From: Microlunatus sp. Gsoil 973
GTDB lineage: Bacteria > Actinomycetota > Actinomycetes > Propionibacteriales > Propionibacteriaceae
Assembly (NCBI RefSeq): GCF_009707365.1
Contig: NZ_CP046122.1
Coordinates: forward strand, 3,038,001-3,102,000
Length of the DNA: 64,000 bases
Direction of reading: 5' to 3'
Shown here: positions 17,699-25,192 of the stretch, piece by piece
Numbering within the stretch: the first letter of the stretch is position 1
Layout of the letters: the number at the start of each line of letters is the position of its first letter
Position numbers and translations under genes: made by a program
The notes under the pieces: generated by a model
Told to the model about the DNA's origin: nothing
Databases searched by the model: none
What the model saw: only the letters and a program-made list of their open reading frames with translations

Positions 17699-18727
17699 AT
17701 GACTTCGTACGCCCTGTTCGCGGCGGTATTCCTTGCCTGCCTGGTCGAGGCTGTCGAGGCGACCACGATCGTCGTTGCGGCCGGCGCCAGCCGCAACTGG
17801 CGATCCGCCCTGACCGGCACTGTCGCGGCCGTGGTCGTGCTCGCGGTGATCGTCGCCGCCGCCGGTCCGGCGATCATGATGTTGCCGCTCGCGGTCCTGC
17901 GGGTGGTGATCGGCGGCCTGCTGTTGGTCTTCGGGCTGCAGTGGCTCCGCAAGGCGGTACTCCGGGCCGCCGGGGTCAAGGCGCTGCACGACGAGGACGC
18001 GATCTACCGGCGGGAGGTCGCCGCCGCATCCGCGGCCGCATCAACCCGCAGGGCCGGCGTCTCCGACTGGTACGCCTTCACGCTGTCGTTCAAGGGCGTC
18101 CTGTTGGAGGGTCTCGAGGTCGTCTTCATCGTGCTGACCTTCGCCACCAACCAGGGCAATCTCCCGGTCGCGGTCGTCGCCGCCGCGGCCGCGGTGTTGG
18201 TCGTGGTGACGATGGGAGTGATCGTTCGCGGTCCGCTGGCCCGGGTCCCTGAGAACGCGCTCAAGTTCGTCGTCGGCGTGATGCTCACCTCCTTCGGACT
18301 CTTCTGGGGCGCCCAGGGGGTCGGCGCCGACTGGCCGGGATCGGATGGGGCGCTGTTGATCATCGCTCCCGGTGTACTGGTCTTCTGCCTGCTGATGACC
18401 CTGGCCTTCCGGCGCCGACACGCCGCGGCTGTCGTGACCAGCACACCGGCCACTGGGCAGCCGACCACCACCAGGTCAGTCGTCGAGACGTCCACCGCGT
18501 CCACCGCGACCGCCACGGCGACCCGGACCGAACCCGGCCGGCTCGCCCGCTTCGGGCTGTTCTGGTACGACTTCGTGATCGGCGACGACTGGCAGATCGC
18601 CGCCGGCGTCGCCATCGCGTTGATCATCACCGGACTGGCAGCGGGTTGGACCGCAGCGTGGCTGATCCCGGTCGTCGTTGTCGCGTTCTTGATCCCGTAC
18701 GGCACCGCACGGGCCGCCCGCAGCTGA
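17699..18727 (+). CDS. Multi-pass membrane protein with two acidic repeat motifs
   Basis: 342 residues with about seven hydrophobic helices. Two helices contain related acidic motifs, [16 protein letters not shown] at the N-terminus and [16 protein letters not shown] at about 135, giving the pseudo-repeat layout of cation-exporter-like families (UPF0016/COG4280 type). A Thr-rich cytoplasmic linker (about 245-280) precedes a final pair of helices and a basic tail. Transport of a divalent cation is only an inference from the intramembrane Glu residues. ATG at 17699 has GAGGAG 9 bases upstream. Divergent from hemB. Confidence 0.7.
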   Translation: MTSYALFAAVFLACLVEAVEATTIVVAAGASRNWRSALTGTVAAVVVLAVIVAAAGPAIMMLPLAVLRVVIGGLLLVFGLQWLRKAVLRAAGVKALHDEDAIYRREVAAASAAASTRRAGVSDWYAFTLSFKGVLLEGLEVVFIVLTFATNQGNLPVAVVAAAAAVLVVVTMGVIVRGPLARVPENALKFVVGVMLTSFGLFWGAQGVGADWPGSDGALLIIAPGVLVFCLLMTLAFRRRHAAAVVTSTPATGQPTTTRSVVETSTASTATATATRTEPGRLARFGLFWYDFVIGDDWQIAAGVAIALIITGLAAGWTAAWLIPVVVVAFLIPYGTARAARS

Positions 18728-18761
18728 TCTTCGTCGGCGGACCTCCCCCGCTCGGGGATGA

Positions 18762-19185
18762 GGTCCGCGCTCCGCTCACTCGGTCTGCGCGCCCGCGCCG
18801 CCGCGAGTTCGCGCCACGTGTTACCAAGTCCACGCTCCAGGGGCTGGGGCGCGGCGAATTCGTGCCACGTGTTACCAAATCCACGCCCGCAGGGGCAGGC
18901 CCCCGCGAAACCGCGCCACGTGTTACCAAATCGACGCCCGCAGGGGCAGGCCCCCGCGAAACCGCGCCACGTGTTACCAAATCCACCCCACGGGGCCGGG
19001 GCGCGGCGAATTCTGCCACGTGTTACCAAATCCACCCTCCAGTGGCCGGGGCGCCGCGAATTCCTGCCACGTGTTACCAAATCCACGCCCGCAGGGGCGG
19101 GCCCCCGCGAAACCGTGCCACGTGTTACCAAATCCACCCTCCAGGGTCGGGGCGCCGCGAATTTGTGCCACGTGTTGCGGAATCC
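18762..19185 (-). repeat. 51-bp repeat array B (8 units plus 41-bp flank, inverted relative to array A)
   Basis: Eight units with core CCACGTGTTACCAAATCCAC. The CACGTG hexamers start at 18815, 18866, 18917, 18968, 19017, 19068, 19119 and 19169, so the spacing is 51 bp (49-51). Units alternate between a type continuing GCCCGCAGGGGC and a type continuing CCTCCAGGG, and the last unit is degenerate (TTGCGG). The flank 18762-18802 equals the reverse complement of 4051-4091 with one mismatch. The 613-bp gap 18728-19340 holds only this array and a short 17-bp repeat. Apparent reading frames across it are periodic artefacts. Confidence 0.88.
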
Positions 19186-19249
19186 ACCCCCGGAGTGACC
19201 GGGCACCTCGGTGACCGGGCACCTGATGACCCCGGCAAGGGTCACCGGC

Positions 19250-19300
19250 CATTCGGGCGACCCGGCCATTCGGGCGACCGGGTCATTCGGGCGACCGGGC
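19250..19300. repeat. 17-bp tandem repeat, three units
   Basis: CATTCGGGCGA begins at 19250, 19267 and 19284 with the remainder ACCGGGT/CCCGGC, a 17-bp tandem repeat next to the 51-bp array and before the 3' end of the ChrB-like gene. Non-coding as far as can be seen. Confidence 0.75.
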
Positions 19301-19340
19301 ACCGGGCACGTGGGGCACCCGCCATCCCGCGGAGGCTGCG

Positions 19341-19946
19341 TCAGTGGCCCTCGGGTTCCTCGGCGTAGACCCGGGCGGCGTACTCCTCGAGCGCCTGCTC
19401 GCACCGGGCCAGTGCGGCGTCGGCCTCGTCCCGGCCGGGGGCCCCGAACCGGTCCCTTGCCTTCACCTTCTCCAGCCAGTTGACCAGTTTGGTGTAGTCG
19501 ACCTCGTTCTCCTCGAGTTCGGCGTAGGTGAAGTGGTTCTTGGCGTACTCCTTCTCCACCTCGGCAAGGAAGCCCTCACAGCGGTCGACGATCTCCTCGT
19601 ACTCGTCGGTGCGGGCTGCCTGGAAACTGCCCAATACGCTTTGCTCGCCGGACAACACGGACGATTCCAGCAGGACGCCGGTACCGTCCATGCCGACGAT
19701 CTCCCGCTGGAGTTTCCGCAGTGCCCGCTCGTTGGCCGGAGTGTGCGGGAGGGCGGCGACCGAGTTCTGCAGGTAGACCGCGCCCAGGGCCTTGATCCGC
19801 CGCCACACGGTCGCCCGCAGCCTGGTCGGCTCCGACGGGATCCGATAGATCAGCACCAGCCAGGACCCGCTGCCGCCTGAGGACTCGGGCGTCGCACGGG
19901 AAGTGGCCACGGCAGGCAGCATAGGCCGCTCATCCGGGCGGGCCAT
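19341..19946 (-). CDS. ChrB N-terminal-domain protein
   Basis: 201 residues matching the N-terminal domain of the chromate-resistance regulator ChrB: WLVLIYRIPSEPTRLRATVW, then RRIKALGAVYLQNSVAALP. The C-terminal half is helical and charged (EKEYAKNHFTYAELEENEVDY). The full-length ChrB C-terminal domain and the transporter ChrA are absent here, so a chromate role is not supported. Start could be ATG 19946, or a later codon near the SWLVLIYR strand. Followed, on the same strand, by nothing until the repeat arrays. Confidence 0.75.
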   Translation of the reverse strand: MARPDERPMLPAVATSRATPESSGGSGSWLVLIYRIPSEPTRLRATVWRRIKALGAVYLQNSVAALPHTPANERALRKLQREIVGMDGTGVLLESSVLSGEQSVLGSFQAARTDEYEEIVDRCEGFLAEVEKEYAKNHFTYAELEENEVDYTKLVNWLEKVKARDRFGAPGRDEADAALARCEQALEEYAARVYAEEPEGH

Positions 19947-19965
19947 GCGACCGGTCGGGTCGGTA

Positions 19966-20241
19966 CTAGGCGGTCCAGCCCAGCCATGCCTCGCCGGCGC
20001 TCATCCCGCCGAACCATACGACCGCGGCGATGAACGGCAGCGGGATCGTCCGCAGTGGTCGGCGCCGGATGACCCACAGACAGCCGAGACCGAACAACAC
20101 CACCCAGATGCCGATGAAGGTCGCGACCGCCCAGCCCGGCGCCATCAACCCGGATGCCAGGAAGAACGGAGCGAGCGCGACCATTGCCGCCAGGGCAAGC
20201 CCGCCGATCACGTACTGCACAACCCTGCGCCTGTCCGCCAT
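19966..20241 (-). CDS. Small membrane protein, three helices
   Basis: 91 residues with hydrophobic segments at about 9-30, 34-60 and 66-88 (VIGGLALAAMVALAPFFLAS, WAVATFIGIWVVLFGLGCLW, LPFIAAVVWFGGMSAGEAW) separated by basic turns. I do not recognise a family. ATG at 20241 is the natural start. It lies 19 bp before the ChrB-like gene on the same strand and may be cotranscribed with it. Confidence 0.6.
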   Translation of the reverse strand: MADRRRVVQYVIGGLALAAMVALAPFFLASGLMAPGWAVATFIGIWVVLFGLGCLWVIRRRPLRTIPLPFIAAVVWFGGMSAGEAWLGWTA

Positions 20242-20315
20242 GGCAACATCCTGGCAGCAGCCACGCCGATCCGCGGGCGATTCGCGAAGCGGATAGGGCC
20301 GGCACGGACGACGAG

Positions 20316-21485
20316 CTAACCGGTGTAGTCGGGAAGATCGATCGCCGAATGGGCGGGCTCGTCGTCGGAGGGTAAGGCGGGAAGCTGTTGCAGGATCCGG
20401 TTGCGCTGTTCCAGCGCCTCCGGAGTGCTGGGGAACATCGTCGCGTCGCCGGCGGTGACCAGATTCTGGTTGGCCTCGACGAACGGCCGGGCAAGCTTCT
20501 CGTAGCGATCGAAGGCGGTCGCGTAGTCACCGGTTGTCGCCAGCTCTCCGGCAAGCAGGTACGCGCCCACCAGGGCCGTACTCGATCCCTGTCCGGTCAG
20601 GAAGGACGGGGCGAAGGCCGCGTCGCCCACCAGCGCCAGCCGACCGGCCGACCAGCGAGGCATGCGGATCTGGGTGACCATGTCGAAGAAGAGATCCTCG
20701 GCCGACCGCATCGCCTCCACCATCCGCGGGACGAACCAGCCGTCGGACGCAAACGCCCGGCCCACCAGGTCACGTTGGGCCTGCGGATCCCGGAATGCGC
20801 CGAACGGCGGAATTGCGAGCGACAGGTTGAGGAAGCCGTGGACCAGCGGCCGGTCACCGACGGCATACAACGCAGCGGCCCGGCCGACCTCGTTCCAGAT
20901 CACCGCCTCGTGGGAGAGTCCGAACTCGTTGCGCAGGGTGAACCCGGCGAAGCAATAGCCGAGGTAACGGTGCAACGGCTCCTCGGGTCCGAATCTGATC
21001 GCCCGGGTGCTGGAGTGCACTCCGTCCGCGGCGATCACCAGATCGAACCGCTGCTTCGAACCGCTGCGGAACTGCACATCAACACCGTCGGCCCTCTCGT
21101 CCAATCCGGTGATCGATTCGTTGAAGCGATATTCCACACGCTCCTTCGTCGCGTCGTACAGCACCCGGGCAAGATCACCGCGGGGCACTTCGAGATCCCG
21201 GTCTCGATCTCCGTCCACCAGACGGTGCGGCCGGAGCGTGGCGATCGGGCTCCCGTCCGGCTCAACGAAGGTGACTGCCCGAGTGTCGATGTGCGCCTTC
21301 CCCAGCTCCCCGTGGATGCCCATCCTGCGAACGACTTCCACGGCGACGCCGCGGATGTCGATGGGATATCCGCCGCCGCGCAGTTGTGCCCCGCGCTCGA
21401 CGACGGTCACCTCGAAGCCGTGACGCTGCAGCCAGTAGGCCACTGCCGGCCCGGCGATACTGGCGCCGGAAACAAGGATCTTCAT
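20316..21485 (-). CDS. FAD-dependent monooxygenase (PHBH / TetX-like fold)
   Basis: 389-residue class A flavin monooxygenase. FAD-binding GASIAGPAVAYWLQRHGFEV is at the N-terminus, then GGGYPIDIRGVAVEVV, the DG motif IAADGVHSSTR at about 150, and the GD motif LALVGDAAFAPSFLTGQGSS at about 280. The enzyme would hydroxylate an aromatic or drug-like molecule using NAD(P)H and oxygen; relatives include tetracycline-inactivating and rifampicin monooxygenases, but substrate cannot be read here. It is divergent from a MarR gene with a perfect palindrome in the 132-bp gap, so induction by its substrate via MarR is likely. Confidence 0.85.
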   Translation of the reverse strand: MKILVSGASIAGPAVAYWLQRHGFEVTVVERGAQLRGGGYPIDIRGVAVEVVRRMGIHGELGKAHIDTRAVTFVEPDGSPIATLRPHRLVDGDRDRDLEVPRGDLARVLYDATKERVEYRFNESITGLDERADGVDVQFRSGSKQRFDLVIAADGVHSSTRAIRFGPEEPLHRYLGYCFAGFTLRNEFGLSHEAVIWNEVGRAAALYAVGDRPLVHGFLNLSLAIPPFGAFRDPQAQRDLVGRAFASDGWFVPRMVEAMRSAEDLFFDMVTQIRMPRWSAGRLALVGDAAFAPSFLTGQGSSTALVGAYLLAGELATTGDYATAFDRYEKLARPFVEANQNLVTAGDATMFPSTPEALEQRNRILQQLPALPSDDEPAHSAIDLPDYTG

Positions 21486-21582
21486 CGGTTCCTCCGAACC
21501 GAGCGGCGTCCCGCCGCCCCGAAATAGCTACCTTTGGTCCATATCGGAGGCCGCTCGATGGTGCGTACGCCTCGAACCACAA

Positions 21583-21603
21583 AGATACCTAACTTAGGTA
21601 TCT
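21583..21603. promoter_or_regulatory. Perfect palindromic operator, probably for the adjacent MarR protein
   Basis: GATACCTAA-C-TTAGGTATC with one more matching base pair at each end (10+1+10 bp, no mismatch). It ends 14 bases before the marR ATG, just upstream of its AAGGAG ribosome site, and 98 bp upstream of the divergent monooxygenase start. Spacing and symmetry are typical for MarR dimers. A weaker related sequence (CTACCTTTGGT) lies at about 21529-21539 nearer the monooxygenase gene. Confidence 0.75.
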
Positions 21604-21617
21604 AATCAAGGAGTTAT

Positions 21618-22112
21618 ATGCCGAGCAGTCCTCTCGAGGATCAGTTCGCCGATGTCATGGCCGTACTTCCGCGGATCAGTCGGCTGGGCTCGAGCCTGAA
21701 TCGCGGCGAACTGGTCGAGCGCGCGTTACGGGCGTCCGGCGTCAGTCTCGATCGGCCGTCGATGACCGTGCTGATGTCGCTGCGGATGGCCGACGGCCCG
21801 CTACGCATCGGGGAGATCGCCCGGCGGATGGAGGTTGCGGGGCCGCACGTGACGCGGCTCGTCCACGAGTTGGAACGGCGCGGACTGGCGAAACGGGTCG
21901 CGGATCCCGATGACAGGCGCGCCCGTCTGGTGGAGCTGACACCGGCCGGGGCCGACGCCGCGACCGGCTACATGCACGGGATCTTCGGGTGGTTCGGTGA
22001 AGCGCTGGCCGATTGGTCGGCGGACGACCTGCGCACGCTCGGCGCGTTGCTGTCGCGGCTCATCGACGATCTCTCCGCACACGCGGCGCGAACCGACGAC
22101 CGGACCGGCTAG
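21618..22112 (+). CDS. MarR-family transcriptional regulator
   Basis: 164 residues with a winged helix-turn-helix: LRIGEIARRMEVAGPHVTRL as recognition region, then the wing VADPDDRRARLVELTPAG, which carries the family DxR motif. MarR proteins are dimeric and usually released from DNA by small phenolic or drug ligands. ATG at 21618 has an excellent AAGGAG site at 21608. The palindrome just upstream suggests autoregulation and control of the divergent monooxygenase. Confidence 0.9.
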   Translation: MPSSPLEDQFADVMAVLPRISRLGSSLNRGELVERALRASGVSLDRPSMTVLMSLRMADGPLRIGEIARRMEVAGPHVTRLVHELERRGLAKRVADPDDRRARLVELTPAGADAATGYMHGIFGWFGEALADWSADDLRTLGALLSRLIDDLSAHAARTDDRTG

Positions 22113-22114
22113 CG

Positions 22115-22186
22115 ACAGGGAATCCCGTCCGCGTCGCTCGGGCGGCCGACACGGCCTCAGCAGACGATCGCGGACGCGATTCCTGT
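22115..22186. terminator. Long inverted repeat between convergent marR and hemD
   Basis: Arms 22115-22133 (begins ACAGGGAATC) and 22169-22186 (ends GATTCCTGT) pair over about 18 bp with one bulge and one mismatch, and a loop of 35 bases. It occupies the whole 81-bp convergent gap, so it probably serves as a bidirectional terminator. No U-tract is present, as is common in actinobacteria. Confidence 0.55.
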
Positions 22187-22193
22187 CACCGGA

Positions 22194-23852
22194 TCAGGAT
22201 GATCGGCGCCGGCTGGTGCGGCGTTGCGACGGCTTGGTGACCGGCTCGCCGGCCGCGACCAGGGCCTCGCGCCGCTCGGCGGCGAAACCGGCCAGCGCGT
22301 CGGCCAGTTCCAGCGCCGAGGGTTTGGCCGCGATGACGTCGACGCGCAGACCGTGTTCCTCGCAGGTCTTGGCCGTCGCCGGACCGATGCAGGCGATGAT
22401 CGTCGAAGTGTGCGGCTTGCCGGCGATGCCGACCAGGTTCCGTACCGTCGAGGAGGAGGTGAAGACAACCGCATCGAACTTGCCGGTCTTGATCGCCTCG
22501 CGAACCGGCGCCGGCGGCGGGGCCGCGCGGACCGTCCGGTACGCGGTGACATCCTCGACCTCCCAGCCGAGATCGGTCAGCGCAGCTGACAGGGTCTCGG
22601 TTGCGATGTCCGCGCGCGGCAGGAAGACCCGGTTGATCGGATCGAGAACGTCGTCGTACGGCGGCCATTCGGCAGCCAGGCCGGCGGCGGACTGCTCACC
22701 GGTCGGCACGAGGTCCGGTTCGATCCCCCAGGCCTTCAACGCGCCGGAAGTGGTCTCCCCGACCGCTGCCACCTTCAGGCCGGAGAACGCCCGCGCGTCC
22801 AAACCGTATTGCTCGAACTTCTCCCGTACGGCGCGGACGGCGTTGACCGAGGTGAACGCGACCCATTCGTAGCGACCCTCGACCAGCCCGCGAACCGCCT
22901 TGTCCATCTGCAGCGGACTGCGCGGCGGCTCGACCGAGATGGTCGGCACCTCCTCGCTGTGCGCGCCGTAGGTGCGCAGCCGCGCGGTCATCGAGGCCGC
23001 CTGGTCCTTGGTGCGGGGCACCAGCACGCGCCAGCCGAAGAGGGGCTTGGTCTCGTACCAGCTGAGCGCCTCGCGATTCTCCACTGCGGCGCCCAGGGTG
23101 AGGTGCACCAGTTCGGTGGCCTGGCACGGCACCGTCTTGAGTTCGGCGGGGATCCGGCCGAGCGTTGTGGTGATGCTGATCTGTTCGGTGCTGCCACCGT
23201 GCAGGGTGACGAGCGCCGGTTCGTCAGCCTCGCGCCCGACCGCGGTGGCCACGTCGACGAAGTCGCCGATCATGCTCACCCGGGTGCTCACCACCAGGGT
23301 TGCGACACCGGTCCATTCGGCGGCTGCGGTCTTGGCGAACCTGCCCTCGGTCGCGGACACGAAGTGCACGCCGCCGGCGTTGTTCAGGGCGACGCCGGCG
23401 TACTCCGGAACCGCTGTCAGGGAGCTGACACCGGGGACGACCTCGAAGTCCACCCCTCCGCGGACGCAGGCCGCTGCCTCGTCGGAGACGGCAGCATCGA
23501 GGAACGGGTCACCGCTGACCAGGCGCACCACGCGGGCTCCGCCGCCGGTGTGCTTGAGCACCGCCTTGGCGCGCGCCGACGGCGGCAGCGGCTTGCCTGC
23601 CTCGGACAGCCCGAGGATGGCGACCTCGGCACCATCGGCGAGCTTGATCGCCGGATGGTCGAGGATCTCGCGCTGGCTCTCGGAGTCGAGGATGACCGCG
23701 GTGGCCTCGCCCAGCGCAGCGATGGCACCCAGGGTCAGCAGGTCCGGGTCACCTGGACCTGTGCCGACGAAGATCACCCGGCCGCGTGCGGCAGGGGCAG
23801 CAGTAACGGAACTATCTCTAGGACGGGACTTGCGGGCCGACGATGTGCTCAC
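22194..23852 (-). CDS. hemD: Uroporphyrinogen-III C-methyltransferase / uroporphyrinogen-III synthase fusion
   Basis: 552-residue fusion. Residues about 25-260 are the SAM-dependent methyltransferase (SUMT/CobA) domain: VIFVGTGPGDPDLLTLGAI and RLVSGDPFLDAAVSDEA. Residues about 275-525 are the HemD synthase domain (GWRVLVPRTKDQAASM, FTSVNAVRAV, AVVFTSSSTVRNLV), which cyclises hydroxymethylbilane with inversion of ring D. The fused form is standard in actinobacteria (M. tuberculosis Rv0511, from memory). The C-terminus is a basic tail (SQRRTSRRRSS). GTG at 23852 is chosen because the long upstream extension lacks family similarity. Unlike the overlapping rex-hemA-hemC genes it is separated from hemC by 230 bp. 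Confidence 0.92.
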   Translation of the reverse strand: MSTSSARKSRPRDSSVTAAPAARGRVIFVGTGPGDPDLLTLGAIAALGEATAVILDSESQREILDHPAIKLADGAEVAILGLSEAGKPLPPSARAKAVLKHTGGGARVVRLVSGDPFLDAAVSDEAAACVRGGVDFEVVPGVSSLTAVPEYAGVALNNAGGVHFVSATEGRFAKTAAAEWTGVATLVVSTRVSMIGDFVDVATAVGREADEPALVTLHGGSTEQISITTTLGRIPAELKTVPCQATELVHLTLGAAVENREALSWYETKPLFGWRVLVPRTKDQAASMTARLRTYGAHSEEVPTISVEPPRSPLQMDKAVRGLVEGRYEWVAFTSVNAVRAVREKFEQYGLDARAFSGLKVAAVGETTSGALKAWGIEPDLVPTGEQSAAGLAAEWPPYDDVLDPINRVFLPRADIATETLSAALTDLGWEVEDVTAYRTVRAAPPPAPVREAIKTGKFDAVVFTSSSTVRNLVGIAGKPHTSTIIACIGPATAKTCEEHGLRVDVIAAKPSALELADALAGFAAERREALVAAGEPVTKPSQRRTSRRRSS

Positions 23853-24037
23853 GGGCGATTCTCGCGTTCTTCCTTCCGGATGAGATCGGAGTTGATCCCT
23901 CCCGGATGAACGAGCCCGGCTGACCGCGTCCACCTGTCGTGGGTAGCTCTCGTGGCGTGCGTGCTACGAACTACAGATGTGGCCGGATCGGCCGAGTACG
24001 CTCTTAGGTTTCTGGGTCTGCTGCTGAGTAGGAATTG

Positions 24038-24064
24038 TTGATCTTCAGTTTTTGATCTTCAGTT
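24038..24064. repeat. Direct repeat in the hemC-hemD gap
   Basis: TTGATCTTCAGTT occurs at 24038-24050 and again at 24052-24064 in an unusually AT-rich patch of the 230-bp gap between hemC and hemD. It may mark a hemD promoter or regulator site on the minus strand, but I see no clear -35/-10 pair. Confidence 0.5.
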
Positions 24065-24082
24065 GTTGGCTCACGGGCCTAT

Positions 24083-25192
24083 TCAGTTGTGCGCTGGTTT
24101 GCGCAACTCCTCGGGATCGATGATCGACAACACCCGCCGTGCCAGGCGCTCTCCCAGTTCTGCCGGATCGCCTTGCTGTCCGCGTCCGGAGATCTTGATC
24201 AAACCGCCGCGCCGGACCAGGTCGTCCGCCCCGGCAGGCCCTTGGTCAGGGACATCGCCGTGCGGAGGGTGTTGCGACTCGCCGTCCCCCTTCGTTCTCC
24301 CAATTACTCCGACCAGAGTCAAATCCGCGCCCGCATCGCGGACGGGCCCACCGTCGGCGATATCGGCGCCGGAGGTGATCTCCGCGCGCGCTCCCACCGG
24401 TGCAGTGCAGCCGGCCTCGAGAACGGCCAGGAAGCGCCGTTCGGCCAGGACTTCTGCCCTGGTGGCAGCGCTGTCGAGCCTAGTCAAAACGGAGCGGATA
24501 TCCGAATCGAGTTTCCGGGCCGCCTCGACGGCAAGCGCTCCCTGTCCGGGCGCCGGCAACAACTCCTCGTACGACAGCAGCCGGGCCGGCAGCCCGGAAA
24601 CGGTCAACTCCGCAGTCCGGCCCTCGATCCGGCCGTCGATCCGGCCCTCGATCCGGCCGAGCCGGCGGAGCCCGGCGGCGGCCAGCACGGTGGCGTCGTA
24701 CCGGCCCTCGCGCACCCGACGGAGCCGGGTGTCGACGTTGCCCCGGATCGGCTCGATCCGGACCTCGACCTCCCGCTCGTCGGCCAACTGCTGCAGTTGG
24801 GCGGCCCGCCGCGGAGCGCCGGTCCCGATCACCAGCGGCCGGCCGGCGGGAGGATCGTCGAGCCAGCGACCGACGATCACCTCGTGGGTGTCCTCGCGAT
24901 CGGGGTAGGCGACGATCTCCAGTTCGGTGACCGGCGCGGTCGGCAGGTCTTTCAGTGAATGCACGCCGATGTCGGCCGTACCGTCCAGCAGCGCGTCGCG
25001 GACGGCGCCGGTGAAGACCCCGGTTCCACCGATCTGGGTGAGTTCGCGCCGGTCGACATCACCCTGGGTGCTGATCGGGACGAATTCCGATTCCACGCCG
25101 TACGACGCCAGCGAGGCGGCGATCAGGTCCGCCTGGGCGCGGGCCAGGGGCGAATTGCGCGCGCCGATCCGTACCCGGGACCCCACGGTCAC
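24083..25192 (-). CDS. hemC: Hydroxymethylbilane synthase (porphobilinogen deaminase)
   Basis: 369 residues. HemC polymerises four porphobilinogens on a covalently bound dipyrromethane cofactor. Visible: N-terminus IGARNSPLARAQADLI, catalytic region HSLKDLPTAP, GTGAPRRAAQL, IRGNVDTRLRR, and the cofactor-binding Cys in FLAVLEAGCTAPVGA. GTG 25192 overlaps the hemA stop (GTGA). Oddities: an insertion of repeated RIEGRIDGRIEGR at about 178-190, and a possible compensating frameshift pair at about residues 305-317, where the alternative frame reads NTLRTAMSLTKG, more like a HemC C-terminal strand than the HPPHGDVPDQG encoded as given. Confidence 0.9.
   Translation of the reverse strand: MTVGSRVRIGARNSPLARAQADLIAASLASYGVESEFVPISTQGDVDRRELTQIGGTGVFTGAVRDALLDGTADIGVHSLKDLPTAPVTELEIVAYPDREDTHEVIVGRWLDDPPAGRPLVIGTGAPRRAAQLQQLADEREVEVRIEPIRGNVDTRLRRVREGRYDATVLAAAGLRRLGRIEGRIDGRIEGRTAELTVSGLPARLLSYEELLPAPGQGALAVEAARKLDSDIRSVLTRLDSAATRAEVLAERRFLAVLEAGCTAPVGARAEITSGADIADGGPVRDAGADLTLVGVIGRTKGDGESQHPPHGDVPDQGPAGADDLVRRGGLIKISGRGQQGDPAELGERLARRVLSIIDPEELRKPAHN

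Noticed and set aside
18762-19185. CRISPR array
   Set aside because: Regular spacing, but the whole 51-bp unit is repeated with no unique spacers, and no cas genes are nearby.
18004-19404. Long minus-strand reading frame across the 51-bp array (repeating GVDLVTRG)
   Set aside because: The unit is a multiple of three, so open frames arise automatically in several frames; part of it lies antisense to the membrane-protein gene and no domain is recognisable.
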